A DNA stretch of 64,000 nt from Zonotrichia leucophrys gambelii (lineage: Eukaryota; Chordata; Aves; Passeriformes; Passerellidae), in contig NC_088171.1 of the NCBI RefSeq assembly GCF_028769735.1, positions 145,473,917 through 145,537,916 of the forward strand. Direction: 5' to 3'. Below the pieces are notes generated by a model. That model saw only the letters and a list, made by a program, of their open reading frames with translations, had not been told where the DNA came from and searched no databases. Each line of letters opens with the position of its first letter. The stretch's first letter is position 1. The position numbers were made by a program, and so were the translations under genes. Below are positions 27,928 through 41,198 of the stretch, piece after piece.

Positions 27928-28476
27928 TGTTGGAGCCCTGGATGCTGAGAATTTTCAACTTTCTGCGCTGAAAGGCACAGACCCTCAAGAGAACACTGCA
28001 TTTGACCTGGGGTCATGGAGAAGGCTTCTAAAATGGAACGATAGAACTGGAATTATGGGTGGGTAGTTTGAATAGAAGTGCGTGATATCACATGGTGGGA
28101 AACTTAGAATTTAAGGTTTTAGAATAAAGTAACATCTGTGAAGATAAGGTGGAGGTTTTAGGGCAGTGTCTGGTCCTTATTCACCTTCTTCTTCATGGGT
28201 TTGGATGGTATTTTGTAATTGGACAGAAGAGTCTGCATTGCAAGGAATGAATGATTGGTTATTGGGTTAAAAGTAAAAATAATTTTGGTGTAATTTCTTA
28301 ATTGGATAGTTTATCTTAAAAGACCTTGAAGAGAAAGATAGTTAGATAGATAGTATCTTGTTAGTAGAATGCAGTAGAACTCACCACTTGAGAGATTGTA
28401 ATATAGATAGGAAATAAAAATAATTTGAACCCAAACACAAAATACCGTCTCGAGCACTTAAGTCCCGACCTTGACA
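27928..28476 (+). mobile_element. Solo LTR, about 549 bp
   Basis: Begins TGTTGGAGCCCTGGATG and ends GTCCCGACCTTGACA. The polyadenylation hexamer AATAAA lies at 28413-28418. Its layout (TTC-rich tract, AT-rich middle, short U5) resembles the LTR at 23438, but the sequence differs, so it belongs to another family or subfamily. No internal region and no clear target duplication. Confidence 0.75.
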
Positions 28477-29999
28477 GAGGCATAAAAAGAAGCCAGGAAC
28501 TGGCAGACATCTGCTGTGGAAAACTTAGTGGGAAATTATTGGGCAGCTATGGGAATTTTCTGTCTTTCCCCTTATCTGCTGCAGCCACCCAACCCTTGTG
28601 GTAGCTCCAGTCCAGCCTGCAGCCCCTGGGTGCTCCTCTCACCTGCAGGCACTTGGCTGAAGGCACCCACCAGAGATGAGGATAAATCAGCAACTGAGCA
28701 GAAAAGAGAAACTGGCTGCGCAAGCAGGAACTGAATGTAGGTAGAAATGTAAAAGCTTACTACTTCCTTGCTAGCAATCACTGCATAGGGCAATATGGTG
28801 TTCAGCCCCTGAGCAATTCAGGCCTGGATGTCTCAGCTCAGAGAGGTTCCCCCTGGGTTTGTAATTGGCAAACACATTTGAGCTGTGTGAGGAGCCCTGG
28901 GGGGCTCTCAATGCCATGTGAAATACTGCACTTGAGGTAAGTGTGTATGCACTCACTGTTGTCTCTCAGCACCATAAATTCAGATTTGTAGGTAACTATG
29001 TGAAATGGGGGCAGCAAAGATTTTAAGGTTTAACACTTTGAGATCCCATACTGCATCTGACACCTGGACAATGCCTTGGCAGGAAATACAGTAATTTACA
29101 CTGTAAAGTACTTCACCTTGCACTGTAGAAGGCTGACTCTCTTGATCGTCTGGAGCCTTATGGAAAATGGAAAAATGCTTTGTATCTAGGGATGACTCTG
29201 ATTTTCATGAGAAGCTTGTGTTTTATAAAACCAAAGCTCTTCAGCCTGACCAATGACTTTGTTTGGAATTTTAGTGCTCAACTAGGGACCTGCTATGGAA
29301 AACCAATCTATGCAGCACTATTAGCCTCTCACTGTGGTCACAGGTTCTCTTGGCATGTTCTGTAGAGGATGATTTCTGTTCATGCTGCAGAGCATGGATC
29401 TCTGCTTGCTCTGTTGTTCTGTTCTTTGTGACCAAACTACAATTCCACCTCCAGCAAAAGGAAAATGGAAAATTACTGATCCTTTTTTTGCTGAGATCTC
29501 TACCTCTTGCTTACTCTTTTGCCTCTTTCATCTCACTTCATATAACTTATTAAAGAGTTAATAAAAAATTGGTAACAGAAAAATATTGTTCTCTCTTATC
29601 TCTCTAGGGAGCTGGGCCTTTTAAGGCAGCTTAATAAATAGTACTATGAACCTAGGGCTGTTTTTGCAATAGGTGGCTTTAATTAGTGTTTAATGAAGGC
29701 TGGAAAGAGAAAAGGGGATTTCGGAATCAATGCTAGGAAGCAAGTAAGATCATTGCCAGGTCAAGAGAGTTTCTTCTCTCAAAAGCAGTCATGAAATTTG
29801 CCCTGCACAGTTCTGGGTTTGTTGTTTCTGGCTTTCTGTGGTTAGATTTTCCAGTTTACAGGAAGAATATGTTCATCAATCCTTCCTTTCTCAGTACCAC
29901 TCCTTTAAAAGCTGCCTGGGCTGTTGGCATCCAGCTGTGAGCTTTCAGGCTCTGTCAACATCACCAGGAGTGTGCACTGCAGAAGCACCGTGCCTTCAC

Positions 30000-30034
30000 T
30001 TAATTATATGCCCCATATTTAATTATATGCCCCC
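30000..30034 (+). repeat. Short direct repeat
   Basis: ttaattatatgcccc occurs at 30000-30014 and 30019-30033. Confidence 0.8.
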
Positions 30035-31115
30035 AGCTTTATTGTGAGTGAGCTCAGGCCCTGTTTCTCCCATGTTCATAGCCTGTTTCCCTGCTGGAGG
30101 CTGTGTGGGAGAGCAGAGGCTCTGGGACAGAGCCCCACCAGGAGCTGGAAGTGAGTTAAGGGGAGCAGCTGCAGCAATTCTGGTGGGCAAAGAGGAGTTG
30201 AACTTGGATTATTGCAGGTTGTTATCAGTAGTGAGAAGAGTGGATTATGAACAAAGCTTTGACACCATGAACTTTATAAACAGCTGCTTTCAAAGCTGTA
30301 TTTTGAAAAAAGAGAGAGAGAAAAACAACCAAACACTGAAGACCTGGGGGCAAATGCAAGGCAAGAAGGAATCAGAGTGATGGAGTGGGAAAGGGGCACA
30401 GAGAGATCAGCTCATCCTTTGTAGAGGAAAAATTGCCTTAAAAGTGCATATAAATGCTCAGTGCTGCCTTTCTGTACTTTCACAGATGTGAAACCCCTTC
30501 ATGCTCAGCTGGTTTAGCAGTGCAGTGCCCATGGAGCACATTGCCTCAGCAGAGCTCTTGGCTTCCCTCATCTGCACAGGCAGCAATGGCAAAGCCATAG
30601 AAAGTACCCAATCCAAAATTCACTGTACAGCAAAAACTTGTTCACCTCCTTGCTCCTCTCCCAGCAAGCACTGGCAGAGAGAAGAGGGAAGATTCATGGG
30701 ACACAAAACTTCCAGAGATTTCATTCCTCCAAATGTTTCTGTGGTTCTGAGTGAGCAGGTGGAAAGGAAAGGACAACAGAAGACGCTGAGACAGCATATA
30801 AGGTGTAAAGTCATACTGGGGTGTGCATGGAGATGCCTGCAGAGCAGCACAGGACTGGGAACATGCCAGACTAGGCATGGTGTGTACTGAAAGAGCTGAA
30901 TTTTTAAAAAAATTTTTTTCTTAATTTTATATTTTTTGCTAGAAGCACTTGAATTATTCCTTCTATATGTCAATTGCTGTGGGATACAGCTGCATACAGT
31001 CAAAATGGCCACCATCAAAACTCATAATATGTTGAGAGAACAGGTGTATTTAATCCCCTTCCCAGTAGTTACTCATTAAAGAAGGCATAATAACCCAAAC
31101 CAGCAGGTATTGCAA

Positions 31116-31133
31116 GGGGGGGGGGGGGGGGGG
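31116..31133 (+). repeat. Poly-G run, 18 G
   Basis: Eighteen consecutive G flanked by tgcaa and aaatag. It can fold as a G-quadruplex in principle; the exact length is prone to sequencing error. Confidence 0.9.
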
Positions 31134-33243
31134 AAATAGTTAAACATGCAGGTGGTAAACATCTGAGTTACTGATTAACTCCTGGCTTTTGTAACCCCCA
31201 GAGCCCTTCAGCTGGCTTGCTGGGAGACCAAAACACAGAGTTGTGCCAGTGCAATAATTTATAATGCACTTTATCTCTCCTTGGCATAGGTGTGCCTGGC
31301 TGTGAGTGAGGACAGCACTGCCCTCTCTTGATGGGAAGGGTTCAGATCCCTTTCAACACCTGCCGTGTTGAAAGTGTGTCAAACAGCCAAAAAATCCGTG
31401 TAGAAGAGGATTGAAGTATAACCTCCTCTTTGGGGTGTCAGCTGCCAGAAGCTGGGAGAGAAGAGAAGGAATCATTGCCTTGCTGTGTGCGCACATCCTC
31501 AGGCAGCTGCTCCAGGATGTCCCTGCAGGAGGGATGCTGGGCCAGCTTTGCTCTGCGACTCTGGCCAGCCTTGTGCTCTGGGCTGGAAAGTGGAATCTTA
31601 TCCTTTTCAGGAGCAATCACAGAGAAAGCAGAGCAACACACCTGGCAGGATGGAGAGCAGCCTGATGCTCATCTGCGAGGAAAAAAAACGGTGATTTCAG
31701 ATGCTTTCTTCCACCTGAAGCACCTTGTTTTCCCTCCCGCCCCCAAGCAGCTGCATTCAGTGTGGAGCGCTGCCTCAGGCAATGCCTCTCCCTGCTGTCA
31801 GTGCCGGTGTTGTCACTTGTCCCTTCAGCCTGTCACCGGTGTCACTCAGCACACCCTGTTTGCCGTCTGAGGCAGGGCTGAGAAGGGAGGGGGCAGCGCT
31901 CGCTGCCACCAAGGGCCCAGCTCAGCCTCCTCAGCTGCTGAATCTCCCTTCTGCTGCCTGGCAGAGCATCCCGAGGTCCTGCAGGGATGGGAGGAAACTC
32001 CTGGAGATGTGAGTCCCTCAAGAGGGGCAGCTTTGCCGTGTGGTGCAGAGGAAGTGCTTCCAAAATTTAATATTTTTAACTAACACAGCTTGTGCTTAAG
32101 TAGCTCTGGCAAAGAACTGAGCCTGCGACACCCCAATCCCTGCCTCACTCTGAGGCTGTAAATGTGGAGAAATAAACAGAAGCACCATCAGCAGAGATGG
32201 ACACAGGCCTGCTGAATGGGCAGGGGCCCATCAGGCTGAAAGTGAATGCCAGACCAGGGAGGGCAGAGCTGTGTCTCTGGGGATAAAGGATGCCCTGTGA
32301 ATGGAGTCTGAACAGATACAAGACTGGTTTGTGTTCTCTCTTACTTCTGCTCAATCTCTTAAAACTCCTCATCTATAAGCCAAAAACAACAGCCATTAAA
32401 AAATCCAAACTGTTGTTTCTCACCATTAGCTGTCACAGAAGGCAAAAATGCCCGTTTGCTGGACCAGCTCATTCTGCTGCTTGACCTGCCTTTGCAATGC
32501 TCAGCTTTAATATTTTTCACTTTAAATTTCACAGTAAGGCTCTCTCTTCCAGGTCCCAAACAAACAGCAGGGTGCACACTGAACAATAGCAAAGGGTTTG
32601 GCAGCGTGCAGGTTCCTTCTCTGTGCCAGAAAAGCTTTTCTGATGGCCCTGAGTTCCTCTTTACCCCCCTCTGCCAGGGCCTGACATCAGGGAAAGAGAA
32701 AATACAATTGAATGCCATCAAGAGTAATGTTCTGTTTATTTTCCTGCTAACAGAATTATTTTCAGAACATCTCAGAAAGCAGAAATGGGAGCGATGGGAG
32801 GGGTGGGAAAAATCAGAACAAGCCCACTTTGGGATTTCATTAGCTGCCAGCAGAGAACAGACTGGGCTCAGGACTGAAATGCAGACAGAGACGCAATAAA
32901 TGAAGCTGGACATGTCACATGTCCTTGTTTACCCTCCTGTAAAAGATCATAAAGAACTGGGGAGGTTTCTCTGCCAGAAGCAGGATGATGCAATCTGGTA
33001 ATTGTGTTTATTGGTTATTACTGGTTCCTATAGCTGTGTGGGACAGTCCCTTCAGAGCAGCTCATCCATCAGTATGGATTTACCAGGGGAGAAAATAAAA
33101 GGAGATCTGGGCTCCTCCCCTTCAGCAGGGGCTGCTGCTGCTTGCCCTTGTGATGTGGTTGTGCATCTGAACAGCCCCTTCCTGGTGACACAGAATGGGA
33201 GAGCCAGTCTGGCATCTCCTGGCTGCTGGCAGGGACAGGGCTT

Positions 33244-33626
33244 TGTGACCGTGTTCACAGGGGTCCGAGGATGAGGGAAGAGATGAGGATCTGACTCCAT
33301 GTTTCAGAAGGCTTGATTTATTATTTTATGATATATATTTTATTGAAACTTTGCTAAAATAATAGAAGAAAGGATTTCATCAGAAGGCTAGCTAAGAATA
33401 GAAAAGCAAGAATGATAACAGAGGCTTGTGGCTCGGACAGAGAGTCCAAGCCAGCTGACTGTGATTGGCCATTAATTAGAAACAACCTCATTAGACCAAT
33501 CAAGATCCACCTGTTGCATTCCACAGCAGCAGATAATCATTGTTTACATTTTGTTCCTCAGGCCTCTCAGCTTCTCAGGAGAAAAAATCCTAAGGATAGG
33601 ATTTTCCATAAAAGATGTCTGTGACA
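33244..33626 (-). mobile_element. Solo LTR, about 383 bp, minus orientation
   Basis: On the minus strand it opens TGTCACAGACATCTTTTATGG and closes with GTGAACACGGTCACA. AATAAA lies at 33317-33322 on that strand. I recognise the family as abundant in songbirds. The flanks GGCTT and GGTCT may be a degraded 5-bp target duplication, matching at three of five bases. No viral genes attached. Confidence 0.85.
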
Positions 33627-34075
33627 GGTCTCACTCCCTCTTTTTACCTCTCTCCTTTTCTTCCCACAGTTACACCAGTACAGTCTTGCTTTCTTGAACA
33701 AGCTGTAGCTTGGATGGGAAGAGGAAAAAATAAGTGTCAGTGGGGCTGGGGCTCTACCAGCTTCTGTAAAACAATTTCTTTCTTTTTGTTTAGTAAGACT
33801 ACTGTGTTAAATCCTGCTTTGTTAGCTCTAAACAGTTGAGATCCTAGTCTGTTCTTGTTCTGTGAAACTGTTCTGGCTTAAAATCTGCTTAATTATTTGT
33901 TAAAAGGGAGGATCTTAGGATGCTGAGCTCTCTTATCCAGCACAGAGCAGCAGGACACATGGACTACGCAGATCATCTCAAGGTAGCAGAAAGTTCTGTG
34001 TGTCCTGCACGAGTGGGCACCCCTTGTCCAAATGTTGTGTGCCCACCAGAGATGTTCAGTTCTGCCTTCCAGGAT

Positions 34076-34121
34076 TTTAAACAACCCTCAAGAGTTGAGG
34101 GTTGAGTTTAAACAACCCTCA
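34076..34121. repeat. Direct repeat around a small palindrome
   Basis: The 15-mer tttaaacaaccctca occurs at 34076-34090 and 34107-34121. Between and overlapping them, caaccctcaa (34082-34091) pairs with ttgagggttg (34095-34104) over a 3-base loop. Confidence 0.85.
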
Positions 34122-35826
34122 GTGGCCAGCTTGTCCTCAGGCCAGGAGAAATGAGGTGGGTGCACAAGTGATCAGGAGTGCGCAGAGGAGAATGGGGTGG
34201 ATTCCATCCAGGCTTGCAGAGCGGAAACCAGAGAGCAAGTGTGCTGCTCCTGACCATGCAGTCTCTGGAGCACTTCTGCCCACTCCTGCATGGGAGATGT
34301 TCCTCCTCTGGAAACCCCCATTGTTGCTGACACTGTTTCCACTGCTTTAATTGTTACTCCCATCCCTGCAATTACAACTGCTGTGACGTGGATCAATAAC
34401 AAACTGATGAGCCAGAGCCTTTCCTGAGGCTATGCATGGAGCAGGGCATGAGGAACGGAGCAGGGGCTGTCAGCTCACTACTCCTGTCTCACCAAGGTCA
34501 GAAATAACCCAAAATCAGGGAGAACAGAGGGCTGACTCAGCAGGACCCCCAATGGGCTTGCTGCCTGCTTCTCTCTGAATTGATTGGGCTGGTGATGATG
34601 GGAAAGAAAATGTACAGGAAGGGCTGATGGACCTGTCCCCTCCTGATGGCAGGCTGGTGTCAGCCATGGACTTAATAGAGCTGGGTAGAATAGGGGCACT
34701 TGGCCTTTCTCTCTGTCCACTCCCCGGACCAGGGATGTCCTTCCACAGACAACTGTGCTATGAAATGAGCTTACAATTTTCCAAGAGAAGTAGTTCTTTC
34801 CATAGGAAATGAATGAGCCATGAAATGACATTTCTGTCCTTTACACAGTATCAGGAACCACAATTCAATTGAGCTTTAAATCAGAACAAGTAACTTTACT
34901 GATCTGTGTGCTGTGAACTCCCTTGCCTTGCCCATTCCCATTTTGCTAGGGACTTCATTCGTGGCATCATTTTCTTTGTACAACTTTTTTCCAGCATAAA
35001 TCACTTTCCATTGTTCCAGTCCAACCACCGAGTGGAAAAGAAAACATGCATGGGCTTTGATTGCCATCTCTCTTGCTGGTACAGGAGCAGTGCCAAACCC
35101 ACTCTGAGTCAAAGCTAACAGTGGGTGGCCAACACCTGCTTGGCAGTGGGCAGAAACAGTGAGGAGATGGCAAGGAACATGGGGATGGCTCAGCTGCCCC
35201 TGGCAGAGAGGCATTTCCTCTGCTGCAGAGTGCTCTGGTGGGATCTGGCTTTGAGCTGACTCAGGCTGGGCCCACAGTGATCAATAAAACACAGACTGAA
35301 ACCCTGTCCCACAGCTGTCCTTCCTGCTTGGTTGTTTGCTCACTTGCTGCCCTGGTTTTGGGGACTATTCCCAGGAGGCAGCACCTGGAACATGAATCTG
35401 ATTGCAGCCAGCTGGGTGGATGAGAAATGTGCTAAAGGTTTGGGACATGGATATCACCTGCAGTTTTCATCCAAACCCACTAAAACAATGAAAAGATCTC
35501 CTGGTGGCTTCAGCAGCCTCTGTGACATGTCCTAAACTGGATTCAGGCCACAATGGGGTCAGACCAACCTCGGTGCCCAGGCAGCTTTGGGCTGATGTCA
35601 GTGGAGAGCTTGGGGTGAATGCTCAGCAGCAGGGCTGGTGGGGGGTGAGAGGTTCCTCAGGGATGGATGTTGCTCATCAGGTCCGGGAGTTTATAACTGT
35701 GAGCATGACAAGTCCAGTCAGGGTAAATTTTGGAATAGTGGCCTGGATAATGGTTAATGACTGACCTATGGAATAAATTATTGTAGATGAAATCTGTTAA
35801 CCTCATGCTTAAAGCAACCATGAGAT

Positions 35827-35893
35827 GAGGTTTTTTTTCATAAACAGATGAGGGTTTTTTTCAAAACAGAGTAGTTTTTTCAAAACAGATTGG
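35827..35893 (+). repeat. Degenerate tandem repeat, three units of about 21 bp
   Basis: Three successive units of the form G-run, T7, CAAAACAGA(T/G). It is followed by AT-rich sequence. Confidence 0.75.
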
Positions 35894-38800
35894 GATTTAA
35901 TAATTTATTATTTAATAACTTAAAGTTATTATTTTTTTCCAAGGAAAATTTTCATTTTGTTCCAGAACCCATTGCTACATTGTAAATACAGATGCTTTTT
36001 ACTCTTTTCTCTGACTTTCAAAATTACTCCACAGCTCTTAAAAATTTGGAGGTGGGAAAAAAAGATTAGGACAACATGTTAAAAAAATTAAAAGTTAGGG
36101 TCCAAGGATAGCTAGATTTCTGTTGTGTAAATATATGTATATTTCTATACAACCCACTTGGTAAAAATAAGGTTTAAGATAATTTTGAAAATTATACAGT
36201 CATTAATTCCATTTCTTGATTATTTTTTGTAGCACAGTAGCTACATTAAATATTTACGTAGCCTGTGTATCTTGGGGATAGGAATCTTCTTTTTCTGTGT
36301 TTGTACATCTGGTAGTGAGACAGACACCATTGTGAAGACACTGAACACTTTTGCTGCAGCAACAAGGACTCCCCATGTCACTGTCACTTTGGCGACAACC
36401 TGTGGCCCTGCTGATGCCATTAAGTGATAGGATTTCTAGGAACCTGTTGAGGTACAGGAAAACATTTGACTGACAGACAAGTTTTGCCAGGCTTTCTTTT
36501 TCATGGTTGCTGAGCAGATCAAAACTGTCTGGTCAAGGCCCAGATCTTCCTGGGCTGAGCTCCAGGCAAGAGTTTGACTAAAGATATGCTGAAAGAGTTG
36601 AATGGAATGGATGCCAAGTATGGCATATCTATAAATACCATGTGACATTCCCATAAGTCCAGATCCAGAAAGTTAAATTCAAGGAGAGAGTACAGGTGAT
36701 TACAAAATTGGTAATTTTTAGAATTCTCTTTTTTTTTTTTTTTCTGGGACTAATGGAAGATCATGCTGCCTGGTGTAAATTGATGGAGGTTTGACCTCTG
36801 GGGGAGATGATCTACATCCATGAGAACGTGGCCAAGAATTGCTGTGCTGAAGGACTGCACAGGAGTGGAGGGTCTGAAGGGCACCATTATCAAAGGAAAT
36901 TGAGTATTTGAAACACAAAGAATTAAAGTTGTTCTGTGCCAGTTGTGAGGCCAACATTTGTTGCTGTAAGCACAGGAATCTCTCTATCCTTCCTGAGCCT
37001 CTCCGAAAATAACCTGGATGACAGAGACTCTACCCTGATGAGTTAAAAGGATTTTTTCTGTCTTTTATTCCAAACCCTGCAAGATCAGCTGGTTCACCAG
37101 AGCCATTCCCCTCCTGGAGTAGCCCACTGCCATAACCCTGTAATCCCAGAATTGCACATCAACAGAAAAACACTGTTCAATCAGTGTTTTTTCTTCCTAG
37201 AAACCTCAGCTGAAAGGACTCCTGGGAGGTGTCTGACCCAAGAGGGAATCCACAGTTCTGTATGAGACCAGCCACGGCTTTATCCAGCCATGCCCTGATG
37301 TTCTCCAGGGACAGAGGTCCCATTTCTTCTCCTGGCTGACCTGTTTCCTTCTTACCCTCCTGGTGAGAAAGGGCTCCTGCCCAATGTCCAGCCTGAACCT
37401 CCCAAGCTGCAATGTGAGGCCATTTATTGTTGCTTCTCTCCATTTGATCTACAGAAATGAACATGTCAAGCCACCTTCACCTCCCCTTCACAGAAGGGCA
37501 AGGCATCAAAGCCAGACAGCATTTCTTGGCCTTTCATACACTATTAGCTCATATGGTAGAAAAGAAGACTCAGGGACTAACTAGGCTAGGGACTAACCAG
37601 GACCTGATATCATCAATGTTATTTAGTCCATAGTGTGTTTCCTGGCACTGTTTGAGCTTGTGGCTATTCATCCCCCCACAGACTGTGCCTGGGACACAGC
37701 ATCAGCCAAGAACTGTTCCCAAAGGCAGCAGAGATGAAGCCATCCAGAATTTTTAAGACAGTGAGGTTTAGCTGTGCAGTCATACTCCATGCCCTTGGCC
37801 ACAAGAACGGGATATGACCTAACTTACTGCATCCTACTTTTATTATGTTTATATATCTACATATATGAACACATCCCAGAACATCCTCCTAAGTGCCAGT
37901 TGCCAGGTCACCCTTTGCAATGTCCAGCATTCCCTTCCTGCCACCTCTGGGGACACAGTGGAAACATTCAGCTTCACCTCACAGGAATCCCACTCTGATA
38001 CTGCTGCTGCAGTACTCCTACATTATCTCATACACTTTTATTTAAATACATGAGTTTAAGAAATGACATTATTTTAGGTACAGGGACAGTCCTTGGGGCT
38101 GCAGGAGATGCAGGGTTAGGTGCTAATCAGAACAGACATGGTGAGTCAGCTTGAGAGAACTCATCCTCAGCACTGTGGGTGAGACCAGCTCCAGAAAATT
38201 AACTCTGAGCAGTGCTGATGAATAGTTGGCTGTTCCTGGAAGGATGTCTAGAGCTGGCGGATGAGCCTTCCTGTGCTTCCCATTATCATGAAGAAAGTAC
38301 TGGATAAAGAACTCACACACTGCTGGCAGCCAGCAGCCCGATAGACCTGACAGACCTTCTGTTTTCATTGAACCCAGATAATTAATTTGAAGCATTGATT
38401 GTTTTTTTACAATATATCTGTGCCTCATTTAACATTTGGTACTACAGCTGAGAACAAATAAATCCAAAACTACACAAGCTGATGGGATTGGTAGCATAAC
38501 ATAAAAGTCCTTCTAGAAATAACTGAATTGCCTTTATGGTCCACAAAGGACATTTTGTCTGCTATAACTAAAGCCTTTTACATCCCCAAATAAAAGTTTT
38601 GTACCACTACAACATAGCCAGGACTCCCAAATATGTGCTCTTATCAGGAAATTAGGTTACAAGGGAAGAATTTTTTTATTTCTTTTTTTTTCCTCAATGA
38701 TGAGCATTTCTACAGGGTCAGTAAAAATAAAAATCTACAACATATCTGGGAGTGCTGTCCCCCTTCAAACAGAAAGCAAAACTGCACAGAAAGCAGCACT

Positions 38801-40749
38801 GATAGAAACCCTTAGGGTGTGAAGCCTTGCAGAACTTCTCCCATCTTGCTCTCCCTCATGGCCTGTGGGCTCTTGCATTTAGTTATTACCCAGAGGCCAA
38901 AATTGATAGATTCAGCAAATAAATCCCAAGCCTTACAGCTGTGGAGATAGAAATGTCAGGAGGGAACACACTCTGAGCCTGTGATGTGACACTGCTCCAG
39001 AAGCCAGGGATAACTCATGGGAACAGGAAAAGAGCACGCTCTAGTGGGGAAATGATTAAAGTCTGTTAGAAAAATCTATTAGAAAACAAATCAGTGCACT
39101 GGATGCTGCATGTGAGAGCAGGTGCTGCTCCCTGTCTCTGTCCAGTGTTTCTTCTCCCACCACTGTGCATCTGCTGTCCCTGGTTGCCCCTGGTACCCCT
39201 TAGGGCAGGGGGTCAGTCCCTCCAAGGCTGTCCCACTTCTGAAACCCAGCTTGGGCTGATTTAGGGAGCCAGAACTGGGGATTCTCCCTTTGCCTGGCTG
39301 GGTGCACTTGGCACAGGGCAGGTTTGCCTGTGCCAGGGTGGCAGGCCCAGCAAGGGGGACAGCTGGGTCAGACCCTGATGGCAAAGGGCCCCTCAGCACA
39401 GTGATTAGCTAGCTCCTTCCCTCTTCCTTTCTCTGTCACACAGTGGCAAACTCTGTCTCCATTAGGAAGGAGAACTCATTACTGGCAAACAGACAGCAAT
39501 CAGATATTAGTTGTAACCATTAATGAAAGAGCTAATGAGGTGCTGAGATCCCCAGCGCTGACTAAAATGAGTTAATCACATCTCACTGCTCAAAGGCCCA
39601 TTAATCTGTGTGCGTGCTGATGTTTCCCATTCCTTTGCTTATTATAGGAAATAAAAAACACTGTTCTGGCTTCATTTGTGTGCATCTCCTGCATCTCTCT
39701 GCTAAGCTGCAAAGCCATGTTGCAAAACCTGCAACTGGTGACAAGCAGTGACATTCCCTTGGCCCACAGGAAGCCACCACAGAGAGGTGGAATGGCACTC
39801 ACCTTCAGGGAAAGAACAAACACCATTCCCACAGCCACATAACAGAGATTTCTCACTGCCCCAGGCTTTTGGTCTAAAATGTTATTCCAGCCCCTACAAG
39901 TAACAAGAAGTGAAGAGCCACCAATGCCTCAGGTGCATTCCCCCTGAAGCAGCTTGTAGTTTTTTCAGCTACCTTCCTGTCTTTACTGCTAGTGGTATTA
40001 ATGGTGAGTATTAATCTCACCTGATTACAGTGGGATATCTCTGGGATGGATGGGTAATGAGAAGCATCCAGCAACTGAGGTAGTTAGGTGTAAATTTGAC
40101 CTAGATTTATTTCAGGTGTTGTTGTCAATACATGTTTGCAGACTTCCAGAGATCCCCTGGAATCCACAAGATTCCTCCAGTATCTAGTTTATTTTAGTCT
40201 GCCTGGAATGGAGTTAGCTTTATTCCTACACCCATACAGTGCTGTGCTTTGGGTTGGTGGCTGTGGGGAGTGAGTGAGTGAGGGGCTGTGTGGGTGCCTG
40301 GCTGCTGGCCAGGGTCAAATCACATTTGTGCCCAAAAGCATCACCAGCCTAATTCACTCCTGGCCCATTACTTTGATGAACCAAACAAATGGGTAAAACT
40401 ATTTACAGTCTACTTTTCATCACCAGGTTCTCCAAAAGATCAATTTGCTTTATTTTTATATATCCTGTCTTCACCTTTAAACTTGTTTATTTCTATTTCC
40501 TTACCTACCTATTAAAATCAAACCCTCAGATGATAGGGCTTGTCAGCTTGCAGAATTTCTTCCTGCAGCCAACTCTTTGGTGTCCCCAGTGAAGAACCAT
40601 CAGTCATTAGTTTCTCCCACACCTCTTTGCTGTGGCTCTACCTCTTCAGCAGGAGCTCTGTGCCCATCAGCATCTTGGGGAACTTGCTCACGCTTATCCA
40701 ACCTCTGATACCTGAATCCTTCCACATTTAAAGGAGAAAGAGGAGCTGA

Positions 40750-41008
40750 AATGGTGCTGGGACAAGGGGAACAGTTTTAAATTAACAGGCCAGAGGTTTA
40801 GATTAGATGTTATTAAGAAATTATTTACAGTGAGGGTGGTGAGGCAGAGGCTGCCCAGAGAAGCTGTGGCTGCCCCATCCCTGGAATTGTTCAAGGCCAG
40901 GCTGGGTGGATCTCAGAGCAGCCTGGTCTAATGGAAGGTGTCCCTGTCCATGGCAGCAGGATTGGAACTGGATGATCTTGAAGGTCCCTTCCAAGACAAC
41001 CACTCTAT
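40750..41008 (+). mobile_element. CR1 LINE 3'-end fragment, plus orientation
   Basis: Shows the standard CR1 3' order: gtgagggtggtgaggcagag, gctgtggctgccccatccct, gttcaaggccaggctgggtg, then gatcttgaaggtcccttcca and a degenerate tip at about 41008. It is 5'-truncated and non-coding. Confidence 0.93.
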
Positions 41009-41160
41009 CCAACCATCTTCATGTTTTTTATACAGCAGCAAAAAATTTCCACTTTTCTTTATCCCCCATTTCTCTCTTGGATCTGGTTTTAAAGGCACAA
41101 AACTTATTTCTGGGGATGAATGGGGATACAATTCAGCATCATAAAGCCACCCCAGGACAC

Positions 41161-41198
41161 AATGATTCTATGATTGGTTCTGTGACTGATGCTATGAA
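41161..41198 (+). mobile_element. CR1 terminal-repeat remnant
   Basis: The run gattctatgattggttctg resembles the ATTCTATG tandem tail of CR1. It lies 150 bp right of the CR1 at 40750-41008, so it is either that element's displaced tail or the last bases of another copy. Confidence 0.5.

Larger units (their letters stand above)
23822..33243. other. Intergenic, apart from the LTR at 27.9 kb
   Basis: No exon-like frame. A 184-codon minus frame at 32359-32913 lacks any recognisable motif. The segment 31480-32010 is somewhat GC-richer than its surroundings but not a clear CpG island. Confidence 0.65.
33627..40749. other. Intergenic, nothing recognised beyond short repeats
   Basis: Includes the small repeats at 34.08 and 35.83 kb and a T run at 36.73 kb. 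No gene, LTR or CR1 recognised. Confidence 0.65.

Noticed and set aside
32359..32913. 184-codon minus-strand frame
   Set aside because: No recognisable motif, low-complexity-like composition, no splice or promoter support, and a competing 147-codon frame on the other strand.
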